Source of the DNA: VFMC01 sp963791635
Lineage (GTDB): Bacteria > Actinomycetota > Acidimicrobiia > Acidimicrobiales > Ilumatobacteraceae
NCBI GenBank assembly: GCA_963791635.1
Contig: CAWBTC010000005.1
Location: forward strand, 186,001 to 250,000
Reading direction: 5' to 3'
Length of the DNA: 64,000 bases
Made by a program: the position numbers and the translations under genes
Notes under the pieces: model-generated
What the model was told of the DNA's origin: nothing
Databases searched by the model: none
The model's input: the letters and a program-made list of their open reading frames with translations, nothing else
Shown: piece after piece, positions 23,515 to 32,082 of the stretch
Numbering within the stretch: the first letter of the stretch is position 1
Layout of the letters: each line of letters opens with the position of its first letter

Positions 23515-25835
23515 TGCGGAACGCCTCCTGTTGCCGGTTCGAAGTTGGTCATTCGCACGGCGAGTTCGGTTCGCGACCGTATCCCGAGTTTGCGGTACAT
23601 CTGCTGCAGATGGAAGTCGACCGTCTTCACGGAGATGATGAGGGCGGCCGCTGCCTGACGATTGGTGAGTCCGCTCGCGACAGCCTCGGCGACCCTGAAC
23701 TCGGCATGGCTGAGCGCGTCGAGACCAGGGTCTGCCTGCCGCCGCGACCGGGCCGGTTCGACGCCGGTCGGAACCAGCGACAACCGTTCGTCCCACGCTC
23801 GAACTCCGCATCGTTGCAACCCCGCCCGACAACGGGTGATCGTGTCCGATCGATCGGCTGATGGTTGCAGAAGGCTGAGCCAGAGGCGAGCCTCGCCCGC
23901 CTCGATCGGCAGCGCGTGGTGCTCGGCCAGCTCGATCGCCGTCATCAGCGCCGACGGGTCGCTGTTGATCACGCCGGATTGGATGGCGGTCGTCACGTCG
24001 AGCAGTGGACCCTCGCCGTGTGGCGTGAACGCCAGCGGCTCCGATGTCGGCGGCAGCGCTGGGCTGCATTGGAGGCGCGCTCGCGCGGTGAGCAATGCAG
24101 CCTGATCGACCAGTGCAGCGGGCAACTGCGGAGCCATGTCGATCGCGGCGATGGCGTCGATGGCGTCGATGGCGTCATGGCTTCGTCCTTGCAGGATGTC
24201 GAGATCGGCGGCGACGAGCAGCGCGACCCGAGCGACGTGGGCATCGGATCCAACGAACAACACAGTCGCTTCTGTCGACGCGTCCCGGGAGCGGCGGACA
24301 TTTCCGGCATGTCGGAACGCGACCGCTCTGGCGAGCGCGGTGCGTGCCTCGCCCAGTGATCGGTTCCCATCGAGGGCGCGGAGCGCAGCTCGATGGTCAC
24401 CCTGTTCGAGCGCGATGGCAACAGCCAGGCGGTGGCTCCGGGCTTGGGCCCAAGGCCCCGGAGTGATCACGTCGCCCCACCGCACCGCGACCGCTCCGCC
24501 CTCGAGGAATTCGGTCGCCTCGGCCCTGGCGACGGCAGCGTCGAAATCGATCGGAGCGAGCGACCGAAGCACCCGTCGCACACCGTCGGTCGAGGTGGCG
24601 TCGATCCACCAGCGCAGCGCGGCGAGAAGGTTGCGCTGACGATCATGAGCGGTCAGGCCGAACTCCGCCGCCCGTTCGGCGGTGATCGCCGCGGATGCGA
24701 TGCCGCCTCGTCTGGCAGCGTCGGCCGCAACGAGTTCGAGGGCTTCCGCCACCGGTTGGCTCGGCCCGTCGGCGGCCGCAGCGAGGTGCCAGGCGCGTTG
24801 AGCGGCTTGTTCGGGGGTCGCGAACCATGCAGCGAGGGCGCGATGGGCAGCCCGTCGGCTGCTCGGGGCCACCAGGTGGTAGGCAACGGTGCGGGCCCAT
24901 GGGTCGGTGAACGCGAAGGACGCGCCGACGATGTCGACGATGCCCAATGACTCGGCTTGATCGAGGCCGGTGGCCGGCTCTCCGAGGGTCGTCAACGCAG
25001 CGCGCACCGCGGACGTGTCGCCTCCATGCTCGGCAGCAGCAACGACGAGCGATCTGCACACGGTGTCGCCGTACGAGCGCAGCCTGGCCTGCAGTTCGTC
25101 GACCACTTCTCCGCTCGGGCGCGGGATCACCGATATCGGGTCAGATCCCGAGCGTTGCTGGTCCGTCAGGCCTTCGGCAAGGGCGCGGGCGATGCCCGGG
25201 TTGCCGTCGGACGCTTCCGCGCAGCGATTGGCGGCTGTGTCGTCGAGCCCGCTCGCGACCAGCATCCGCCGAATCGCTGGCGTTGGGGTCGGTTCGATGC
25301 GGGCCGTCGTGGTTGCGATCATCGGGCCATCGCCCGTCGACGCGCTGACGAACGCGATCGCGTCGGCCGACGCGCGACGGGCCGCGAACTCGAGCACCTC
25401 GAACGTGGCTGCGTCGAACCAGTGCAGGTCGTCGAGAACGACGCACACCGGGTGTTGCTCGGCGAGCGCGCACAGGAAGCGGAAGGTGGTCAGTTTCACG
25501 TCGAGCGCATCGACTCGTCGGTGGTCGAGGGCCACGACGGGCCTGAGCGACAGCCACGCCGAGTCGTCGAGGCGATCGCGCCACGGTGCCAGCAATCCGG
25601 CCAGGGCGCCGAAGGTGAGCTCGCGGTCCCGGTTGCTGGCGCGGGCCCGCATGACCGTCATCGCGCGTTGCGCCGCCAGGTCGGCGGCGTGGTCGAGCCA
25701 CCAGGTCTTCCCGGCACCCCGCGGCCCGTAGATCCCGAGCGCGCCTGCCTGCCCCCCGACGGCCGTGTCGAGAGTGTGCACCAGAAGCTGGCCGACCGTC
25801 TTCGGTGGCATCGCCGTCGACGCTACCCGAGGCAT
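23511..25835 (-). CDS. Large AAA-ATPase/LuxR-type transcriptional regulator (IniR-like position)
   Basis: About 774 residues in the LAL/MalT-like layout. A P-loop GPRGAGKT lies at about 37-44, Walker B VVLDDLHW near 130-140, then a long helical TPR-like region. A C-terminal LuxR/GerE helix-turn-helix reads LSHAEFRVAEAVASGLTNRQ with SVKTVDFHLQQMYRKLGI. Such proteins bind an effector and ATP, oligomerise and activate transcription. It sits in the same neighbourhood as the IniB/IniA/IniC-like genes, as the mycobacterial regulator IniR does, so it is the likely activator of this locus. Starts at 25880, 25835 and 25811 are all possible and none has a strong ribosome binding site. A GATGGCGTC repeat at about 24153-24176 encodes DAIDAIDAI. 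Confidence 0.85.
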   Translation of the reverse strand: MPRVASTAMPPKTVGQLLVHTLDTAVGGQAGALGIYGPRGAGKTWWLDHAADLAAQRAMTVMRARASNRDRELTFGALAGLLAPWRDRLDDSAWLSLRPVVALDHRRVDALDVKLTTFRFLCALAEQHPVCVVLDDLHWFDAATFEVLEFAARRASADAIAFVSASTGDGPMIATTTARIEPTPTPAIRRMLVASGLDDTAANRCAEASDGNPGIARALAEGLTDQQRSGSDPISVIPRPSGEVVDELQARLRSYGDTVCRSLVVAAAEHGGDTSAVRAALTTLGEPATGLDQAESLGIVDIVGASFAFTDPWARTVAYHLVAPSSRRAAHRALAAWFATPEQAAQRAWHLAAAADGPSQPVAEALELVAADAARRGGIASAAITAERAAEFGLTAHDRQRNLLAALRWWIDATSTDGVRRVLRSLAPIDFDAAVARAEATEFLEGGAVAVRWGDVITPGPWAQARSHRLAVAIALEQGDHRAALRALDGNRSLGEARTALARAVAFRHAGNVRRSRDASTEATVLFVGSDAHVARVALLVAADLDILQGRSHDAIDAIDAIAAIDMAPQLPAALVDQAALLTARARLQCSPALPPTSEPLAFTPHGEGPLLDVTTAIQSGVINSDPSALMTAIELAEHHALPIEAGEARLWLSLLQPSADRSDTITRCRAGLQRCGVRAWDERLSLVPTGVEPARSRRQADPGLDALSHAEFRVAEAVASGLTNRQAAAALIISVKTVDFHLQQMYRKLGIRSRTELAVRMTNFEPATGGVPQ

Positions 25836-25980
25836 GCATCGACGAACGGGAATGGGCACAGCTCGACCTGAAGGCGACATCGATCCTCGAGCGGGCCGAG
25901 CGACGTTCGCGCTCGACTCAGTGGCGCGCGACTCCCAACGTGATCGAACGCACTATGGGCGGGTCGCCCTTGGCGGGTGA

Positions 25981-26406
25981 TCAGGCGAGCGTGGCGGTCA
26001 GCGTGATGGTGGTGCCCGTCAACGCCTTGCTCACGGGACATCCGAGCTTGGCGGCCTCGGCGGCGGTGGTGAACTCGTCGGCGGTCATTCCGGGGATCTC
26101 GCCCCGCACGGTCAGGTGAATCCCCGTGATCCCCTGGCCGGGCTGGAAGGTGACGTCTGCCGTCGTCTCGAGCGTGTCGGGAGGTGTGCCTGCCTTTGCG
26201 AGTGCGCTCGAGAGTGCCATCGAAAAGCATGCCGAATGGGCGGCGCCGATCAACTCCTCCGGGCTCGTCCGGCCGGCCGGATCTTCTGCGCGTGACGCCC
26301 AGGTGACATCGAATCCACCCAGCCCTGACGATCGGAGCTCGACGCGGCCGGCACCCTCCAGAAGAGAACCATGCCAGGTGGTGGTGGCGGAGCGGGTGGT
26401 GGCCAT
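25981..26406 (-). CDS. OsmC-family peroxiredoxin
   Basis: A 141-residue OsmC/Ohr-family thiol peroxidase, which reduces organic hydroperoxides or peroxide in the cytoplasm. The two redox cysteines are visible: SACFSMAL in the long central helix and LGCPVSKAL near the end. The Glu/Arg surroundings (SPEELIGAAH) are those of OsmC. Length is normal. I placed the start at ATG 26406 (MATTRSATTTW); upstream sequence lacks family character. It is divergent from the hydrolase at 26607, with an inverted repeat between. Confidence 0.9.
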   Translation of the reverse strand: MATTRSATTTWHGSLLEGAGRVELRSSGLGGFDVTWASRAEDPAGRTSPEELIGAAHSACFSMALSSALAKAGTPPDTLETTADVTFQPGQGITGIHLTVRGEIPGMTADEFTTAAEAAKLGCPVSKALTGTTITLTATLA

Positions 26407-26535
26407 AGCGAGCTCGTTTCCTCGATCGGGTGGTGGAGGACCCGATCGTAGTTCGGGTCTCGGCCAGCGGTCGCCCATGACCACACGCGGCGTCACCGGA
26501 GGTCTTGATCATCCAGGCCCTGGAAGCTAACGTTC

Positions 26536-26549
26536 GTAGTGCTAACTAC
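26536..26549. promoter_or_regulatory. Inverted repeat upstream of the hydrolase gene
   Basis: GTAGT-GCTA-ACTAC, perfect 5-bp arms, A+T-rich against its surroundings. It overlaps a direct repeat GCTAAC (26526-26531 and 26541-26546). It lies 57 bases before the hydrolase start in a divergent gap. A small winged-helix or TetR-type repressor could bind here; none is encoded next to it. Confidence 0.4.
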
Positions 26550-26606
26550 AAATGGTCGACCGAGCTCGACTGGCCTGGATCCGACCCTTGATCAACTGGA
26601 GAATCT

Positions 26607-27488
26607 ATGTCGAACTTCACCGCCGCTGCCGCTGCCGACCTCTTCCGACACGATCCGGAGCGGTGGCTCGACGTGGGGGCGGGCGAGGTCGCGTACCGGC
26701 GCGTGGGCAGCGGGCCCGACGTGTTGTTCGTGCACGGGTGGCCTGTCAGCGGCGCGACGTTTCGAACGCTCCTGCCGCACTTGGTCGATCACGTCACGTG
26801 CCATGTGATCGATCTCCCAGGTGCGGGCTCGAGCCGCTTCGGCGCCGACACCCCGCTCACGGTGGCGCAGCACATCAAGAGCGTGCGCCGAGTGCTCGAC
26901 CTGCTCGAACTCGGTGCGGTCGCGGCAGTCGGTCACGACAGCGGTGGGATGATCGCTCGGCATGCGTTGGTCGGCGATGCGCGTCTACGCGCGATGGGAC
27001 TGATCAACACCGAGCAGTCCGATGGATCGAGCTGGCGGTTCAAGGCGTTCCTGGCCGCGCGCCATCTGCCGGGCTTCGGTGCAGGGCTCGGATGGGTTGC
27101 AGGTCAACGCCGCATCCGCCGCATCGGACTCGTTCTCGGTGATGCGTTCGCCGATTCGTCGCTGTTGGACGGAGAGTTCGACGAGTTCTTCCTCAAGCCG
27201 ATTCATGACATCGCAGCGCGTCGCACTGCGGCGGTGCAGGTGCTCCGCAGCTTCGATCCCCAGCACGTCCGCGACCTCGGCCAGATCCATCGCCGGATCG
27301 ACGTGCCGGTGCAGCTGGTGTGGGGCGATCAGGATCCGTTCTTCCCGATCGCACGGGCCGAGAAGATGGTCGGCAGCTTCCCCGATGCGCGTCTGGCGGT
27401 GATCAAGGGTGCGGGTCTGTTCTCGCACGAGGAGCGTCCGGCCGAAGTCGCTCGAGCCCTGTTGCCGGTGCTGGTCGGATCGTCCTGA
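26607..27488 (+). CDS. Alpha/beta hydrolase with aspartate nucleophile (epoxide hydrolase/haloalkane dehalogenase type)
   Basis: A 293-residue alpha/beta hydrolase. The oxyanion motif is HGWP, and the nucleophile elbow is G-H-D-S-G-G, placing aspartate where esterases have serine, as in epoxide hydrolases and haloalkane dehalogenases. The acid is likely the Asp in GDQDPFFP, and the base His is in FSHEERP. It probably opens an epoxide or removes a halide through an alkyl-enzyme ester. GGAG at 26598-26601 supports ATG 26607. An FAD oxidoreductase follows after 41 bases and may share the transcript. The substrate is unknown. Confidence 0.85.
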   Translation: MSNFTAAAAADLFRHDPERWLDVGAGEVAYRRVGSGPDVLFVHGWPVSGATFRTLLPHLVDHVTCHVIDLPGAGSSRFGADTPLTVAQHIKSVRRVLDLLELGAVAAVGHDSGGMIARHALVGDARLRAMGLINTEQSDGSSWRFKAFLAARHLPGFGAGLGWVAGQRRIRRIGLVLGDAFADSSLLDGEFDEFFLKPIHDIAARRTAAVQVLRSFDPQHVRDLGQIHRRIDVPVQLVWGDQDPFFPIARAEKMVGSFPDARLAVIKGAGLFSHEERPAEVARALLPVLVGSS

Positions 27489-27529
27489 CGGAAGCTGCGC
27501 CGCAGCGAGCATCGGCCTACAGTCGAGAC

Positions 27530-28960
27530 ATGTCGGTGTCAGGTGGTCGCCCGGAGGCCGTGGTCGTCGGTGCCGGTCCGAATGGTCTGACTGCGGCTGC
27601 GCGCCTTGCCCGTGAGGGCTGGCGGGTCGTCGTCATCGAGGCGTCGTCGACGATCGGCGGTGGCTCTCGGACCCAACCCCTCGGATCGGCGAACGTCGAT
27701 GTGTGCGCCGCGGTTCACCCGTTCGGAGCATCGTCACCGGCGTTCGAAGAGCTGGGTCTCGAGCGCTACGGACTGACCTGGCGGCACGCTCCGACAGCGC
27801 TCGCCCATCCGTTCGACGACGGCACCGCAGCGATGCTCGTGCGCTCGACGGGCGACGACCCCCACGGAACCGCCGATGGATTGGGATCCGACGGGCGACG
27901 TTGGCGAGCCGTCGTGGATCCGTTCTCGTCCGACTGGGCCACGTGGCGTCACCTCGCGCTGGCGCCCGTGCTCGGATCCGTCGTCCGACATCCGTTGCAG
28001 ATGGCTCGCTTCGGCGCACTGGCAGCGATGCCGGCAACGGCCTTGAACCGACTGTTCAGGACTCGTGAGGCGAAGGCGTTGATCGCCGGCCTGGCCGCTC
28101 ACGGAGGCGTGTCACTCGCCTCACCGACGACGGCGGGCGTTGCGCTCGGCCTCGCGGCCGCAGGACAGGCAGCCGGGATGCCAATGGCTGAGGGCGGAAG
28201 CCAGTCGATCGTGAGTGCGCTCGCCGACATCGTGGTCGAGGCGGGGGGAGCGATCGAGACCGCGCAAACGGTCTCGTCGCTCGCTGAGCTGCCACGTGTC
28301 GACGCAGTGTTGCTGGATGTCGGCCCGACACAGGCCGCGCGGATCGTGGGTGGTCGCACCCCACGATGGCGTCAGGGAGTCGCAGCGTGGAAGGTCGACC
28401 TCGTTCTCTCCGAGCCGCTGCCGTGGTCGGCACCGGCGTGCCGCGATGCAGGAACGGTGCACCTCGGGGGAACGTCGGCCGAGATCGCTGCGGCCGAGCG
28501 GGCCACCGCCCGCAACGGTGTTCCCGACCTGCCATTCGTGATCGTTGCGCAGCCGACCATTGCGGATCCGACCCGGGCGCCTGCGGGTCAGAACGTGGTG
28601 TGGGCGTATCGGCATGTGCCCAACGGCTGCAGCGACCAGCATGCCACTGCCGGTCTGGAGCGCCAGCTCGATCGCTTCGCCCCGGGCTGGCGCGACCTCG
28701 TGATCGATTCTCGTGTGACCACGTCGATCGACTACTCGACCTACAACCTGAGCTACATCGGCGGCGACATCGCCGGTGGGGCGATGACTCCGTGGCAGAC
28801 CGTCGCTCGCCCCCACTTGTCGTTCGACCCGTACCGAGTGACCGACGGCGTGTGGCTGTGTTCGCAATCCACGGCGCCTGGGCCAGGCGTGCACGGCATG
28901 TGCGGGTGGCATGCTGCGGGCTCGGTGCTCCGTCACTCGGCGCAACGACGTCGGCACTAA
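27530..28960 (+). CDS. FAD-dependent oxidoreductase, phytoene-desaturase-like
   Basis: A 476-residue flavoprotein. The dinucleotide-binding motif is VVVGAGPNGLTAAARLAREG near the start, followed by the acidic residue of IEAS and then GGGSRTQ. The C-terminal flavin motif includes GVWLCSQSTAPGPGVHGMCG. This is the architecture of the NAD(P)/FAD phytoene desaturase/carotenoid oxidoreductase superfamily, but no other carotenoid genes are nearby, so substrate is open. It follows the epoxide-hydrolase-like gene on the same strand. Confidence 0.85.
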   Translation: MSVSGGRPEAVVVGAGPNGLTAAARLAREGWRVVVIEASSTIGGGSRTQPLGSANVDVCAAVHPFGASSPAFEELGLERYGLTWRHAPTALAHPFDDGTAAMLVRSTGDDPHGTADGLGSDGRRWRAVVDPFSSDWATWRHLALAPVLGSVVRHPLQMARFGALAAMPATALNRLFRTREAKALIAGLAAHGGVSLASPTTAGVALGLAAAGQAAGMPMAEGGSQSIVSALADIVVEAGGAIETAQTVSSLAELPRVDAVLLDVGPTQAARIVGGRTPRWRQGVAAWKVDLVLSEPLPWSAPACRDAGTVHLGGTSAEIAAAERATARNGVPDLPFVIVAQPTIADPTRAPAGQNVVWAYRHVPNGCSDQHATAGLERQLDRFAPGWRDLVIDSRVTTSIDYSTYNLSYIGGDIAGGAMTPWQTVARPHLSFDPYRVTDGVWLCSQSTAPGPGVHGMCGWHAAGSVLRHSAQRRRH

Positions 28961-28964
28961 CCGC

Positions 28965-29018
28965 GCCGTCAGTGCCGTCAGTGCCGTCAGTGCCGTCAGT
29001 GTCGTCAGTGCCGTCAGG
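28965..29018. repeat. Six copies of a 9-bp repeat directly after a stop codon
   Basis: Unit GCCGTCAGT, six tandem copies with two base differences, starting 4 bases after the FAD oxidoreductase stop. The lack of hairpin symmetry argues against a terminator. It is one of several multiple-of-three repeats at gene ends in this window. Confidence 0.85.
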
Positions 29019-29146
29019 GCCGCGGGAACGCTTCGGCACCTCGAGAGTGTCGGCCAGGCGACACTTGTTCGTCTCGTGTTCATGCAGATTTCACCGTGCG
29101 CACAACCTGCGATGATTGGCGCTGATCGAAATCTTGGGGGGTATCG

Positions 29147-30802
29147 ATGGAATCGACAGTGGTATGGAACGCACCGGGTCCGGGACCGTGGCAACAGGAC
29201 AGTGCGCACAACCCGGTTGCGCAGACCCTGATCATGCAGCACGTCTATCCGGAAGGTTTCAACAGGGGGTTCACCGAGACCTTTGCCGTGTACGGAGTGC
29301 TGCTCGACCGGCTCGCGATGGGTGTCGTGAACGGCTTCACCTACCACCAACCGCAGCCGTTCGATCTCCCGGGCCCCGACGGGCCGAAGGATCCCGAGTG
29401 GATCGGCGCGGAGTTCGGTCGTCGAGTCGGCGTGTCCGCGCACGCGTTCGAGGCGAGGATCTGGCGAGATGCGATCCGCACGTGGGACGACGTCGACAAG
29501 CCCGCATCCATTGCACGACATCGTGCGCTCGATGTCGACCTCGCTGCCCTCGATGATGCAGAGCTTGCTGCGCACATCGACACATGCGCCGCGCACGTGA
29601 CGGCGATGGTGTACCAACACCATCGATACAACACCCATGCCCTCGTGCCGGTGGGCGACTTCCTCCTGAATGCCGAGAACTGGACGGGTCAGCCGATGGC
29701 TGCGTTGCTCGCAGTCTTCGACGGCCACTCACCGGTATCGAACGTGGTGGCACCGGAGCTCGAGCCCGCGCTCGTCGCGCTGCGCGGTGATGCGGTGGCA
29801 CAGGAGATCCTCGCCAGCGGCGTTGATCCCGCCGATGTGCTCGCTCGTCTGCGCGCACGCCTGCCGGAGGTCGGCGAGTACATCGACGCCGTGCACTTCC
29901 GTGTGATGGAGGGCTTCGACATCAGCAACCCGACCATCGGCGAGCGGCCCCAGATCATCGTCGGTCGTCTGGCGATTGCGCTCGGCGTCGACACCGGCCA
30001 GGCACTGAAGCGCGCTGCCGCGGCGGCTGCTTCGTTGAGGGAGATGGTGCCGGCCGAGCACCGATCCACCTTCGATGATCTGCTCGGCGAAGCTCGGCTG
30101 GTGTACCGCCTCCGTGACGAGCGGGGGATCTACAGCGAGATCTCAGCGATCGGTCTGCTGCGACTCGCCCTCTTGGAGCTCGGCCGCCGGCTCGAGCAAG
30201 CCGGCAGGATCAAGGAGGCCGTCGACGTGCTCGATGCCGGGATCGACGAGATCCGAGCGTGGAGCGGCGGTGCCGAATCGCCTGCAGCCTCCGAGCTGCA
30301 CCAGCGGGGGATCGATCGTATGAACCTCACGCTCGCGGGCCCGCCGCGTTACCTCGGCGACCCGCCTCACCCTCCGCCGCCAACCGACGGACTCCCGCTG
30401 CCGATGGCTCGCTTGATGTCATCGGTCGGGTTCATGATCCACGGCATCCTGGGGCAGATGGAACAGCCCGAGGGAGACTCGTCCACCGTCGTCGGGATCT
30501 CTGGTGCGCAGGGCACGTACGAAGGGCCTGTGCGCGTGGTTCGATCGGTCGACGACCTGTTCGATCTCGAGCAGGGCGACGTGCTCGTCGCTCCCACGAC
30601 CGGAGAGGCATTCAACTCGATGCTGCACCTGGTGGGGGCAATCGTCACCGATCACGGCAGCTTCGTGTCCCATGCGGCGATCGTGTCCCGGGAGATGGGT
30701 ATCCCGGCGGTGGTGGGCACGATCGACGGCACGCGCCGGTTGGCGGCGGCCAAGCGGGTGCGGGTGGATGGTGCGACCGGCCGGGTGACGATTCTCGGAT
30801 GA
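29147..30802 (+). CDS. Protein with a solitary PEP-utilising-enzyme swivelling domain
   Basis: A 551-residue protein. The last 85 residues are the phosphohistidine 'mobile' domain of PEP synthase/PPDK/enzyme I. The signature is GSFVSHAAIVSREMGIPAVVGT, shortened here to its key residues: catalytic His in SHAAIV, then REMGIPAVVGT. The first 450 residues are helical and lack the ATP-grasp and PEP/pyruvate domains that normally donate phosphate, so a partner would have to phosphorylate it, or the domain has another role. Similar fusions of unknown function occur in actinobacteria, including near rifampicin phosphotransferase-like proteins, but this one lacks that enzyme's other domains. An MFS transporter gene follows after 10 bases. 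Confidence 0.75.
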   Translation: MESTVVWNAPGPGPWQQDSAHNPVAQTLIMQHVYPEGFNRGFTETFAVYGVLLDRLAMGVVNGFTYHQPQPFDLPGPDGPKDPEWIGAEFGRRVGVSAHAFEARIWRDAIRTWDDVDKPASIARHRALDVDLAALDDAELAAHIDTCAAHVTAMVYQHHRYNTHALVPVGDFLLNAENWTGQPMAALLAVFDGHSPVSNVVAPELEPALVALRGDAVAQEILASGVDPADVLARLRARLPEVGEYIDAVHFRVMEGFDISNPTIGERPQIIVGRLAIALGVDTGQALKRAAAAAASLREMVPAEHRSTFDDLLGEARLVYRLRDERGIYSEISAIGLLRLALLELGRRLEQAGRIKEAVDVLDAGIDEIRAWSGGAESPAASELHQRGIDRMNLTLAGPPRYLGDPPHPPPPTDGLPLPMARLMSSVGFMIHGILGQMEQPEGDSSTVVGISGAQGTYEGPVRVVRSVDDLFDLEQGDVLVAPTTGEAFNSMLHLVGAIVTDHGSFVSHAAIVSREMGIPAVVGTIDGTRRLAAAKRVRVDGATGRVTILG

Positions 30803-30812
30803 TGATCGCCGG

Positions 30813-32024
30813 ATGACATCGGCGGCGGAGGGCACGGTCCCTGCGATCACCATCGCGGGGGTCGCGCTCGCGTCAGCGCTCGTGCCACTGAACTCGACGA
30901 TGATCGCTGTGGCGCTGTCGGACATCGCTCGCGACTTCGACATCTCGAAGAGCCGTGCGAGCGTGCTGATCACGCTCTACCTGGTCGCGATGCTCGTCGG
31001 GCAACCGCTGGCCGGTCGGTTGGGCGACGTTCTCGGCGCTCGGCGTCTCGCGACGATCGCAGTGACAGGATTCGGGGTGTGTTCCGTGGGGGCGTTGCTG
31101 GCCACGTCGTTCGGGGTGCTGGTGGCGCTGCGTGCGCTGCAGGCCACGTTCGCGGCCGCATTGTCGCCGAGCGTGCAGGCGATGTTGCGGGAGGTGGTGC
31201 CGTCAGCACAGCGGGGCCGGGCCTTTGGTCTCCAGAGCTCGGTGATCGGCGTCGGTGCTGGCCTTGGCCCGGTGATCGGAGGTCTCGCCACTGCAGCCTT
31301 CGGATGGCGTGCGATCTTCGGCGTCAACGTGCCGATCGTGGTCGCGGTGCTCTTCGTTCTGCGCCGCCACACGCCGGCAGCGATCGTCGCTCCCGGACGA
31401 CGCACGCCGGCACATGTCGCCGACGACGCTCCACGGATCTTCAACCGAGTCTTCAGCGCATCCTTCTCCACCCAAGCGTTGTCGACCTTTGCCCAGTACG
31501 CGTTGCTGCTGGCGGTGCCGATCGTGCTCGACGGCCGGGGCTGGAGTGCTGCCACCGTCGGCGTCGCATTGACGGCGTTGACGCTCGGCATGGTCGTGAT
31601 GGGCCCGTTCGGTGGGCGGCAGGGCGATCTGCACGGACGGCGGCGACCGGTGCTCGTCGGGCTGTCGGTCACGCTCGTCGCCGTCGCAGCGTCCGCCATC
31701 GCCGGTGACGGGGTGCCTTCATGGCTGCTGGTGTCCACGCTGTTGCTCTTCGGTCTCGGGCTCGGCGTGGCGACGCCGAGCATCACCACGGCTGGTATCG
31801 AAGCCGCGCCAGAGGGCCGCATCGGCGCCGCGGCCGGAGTGCTGTCGGCGAGTCGCTACGTGGGCAGCATCGCGGCCACGCTCGTGCTCGCCGGAGTCGT
31901 ACGCGACGACGGTGAAGGTCTCGGGCTGATGTTGTTCGTGTGCGCGGTCACGCTCGTGCCGGCGCTGGCGTGTGCCCGCTGGCTGCCGACACGTCGCCCG
32001 ATCACGTTCGAGCTCGTCGGTTGA
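30813..32024 (+). CDS. MFS-family efflux transporter
   Basis: A 403-residue major facilitator with about twelve helices. The loop-2/3 signature is GRLGDVLGARRL, and motif C in helix 5 appears as GVGAGLGPVIGG, which marks proton-antiport drug exporters. The N-terminus (LASALVPLNSTMIAVAL) is like that of DHA-type exporters. It begins 10 bases after the PEP-domain gene and ends just before a strong terminator at 32032-32074. The substrate is unknown. Confidence 0.85.
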   Translation: MTSAAEGTVPAITIAGVALASALVPLNSTMIAVALSDIARDFDISKSRASVLITLYLVAMLVGQPLAGRLGDVLGARRLATIAVTGFGVCSVGALLATSFGVLVALRALQATFAAALSPSVQAMLREVVPSAQRGRAFGLQSSVIGVGAGLGPVIGGLATAAFGWRAIFGVNVPIVVAVLFVLRRHTPAAIVAPGRRTPAHVADDAPRIFNRVFSASFSTQALSTFAQYALLLAVPIVLDGRGWSAATVGVALTALTLGMVVMGPFGGRQGDLHGRRRPVLVGLSVTLVAVAASAIAGDGVPSWLLVSTLLLFGLGLGVATPSITTAGIEAAPEGRIGAAAGVLSASRYVGSIAATLVLAGVVRDDGEGLGLMLFVCAVTLVPALACARWLPTRRPITFELVG

Positions 32025-32031
32025 GAACGCG

Positions 32032-32074
32032 AACGACCGCCCCCACCGCGGCGTACCGGGTGAGGGCGGTCGTT
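32032..32074. terminator. Strong bidirectional hairpin between convergent genes
   Basis: AACGACCGCCC (32032-32042) pairs perfectly with GGGCGGTCGTT (32064-32074). CACC/GGTG inside extends the stem after one mismatch. It starts 8 bases after the MFS stop and ends 9 bases before the stop of the converging gene, so it can end both transcripts. No long U-run is present, as is common in high-GC actinobacteria. Confidence 0.8.
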
Positions 32075-32082
32075 GCGACGGC

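Noticed and set aside
28965..29018. Transcription terminator after the FAD oxidoreductase
   Set aside because: The sequence is a direct repeat without hairpin-forming arms.
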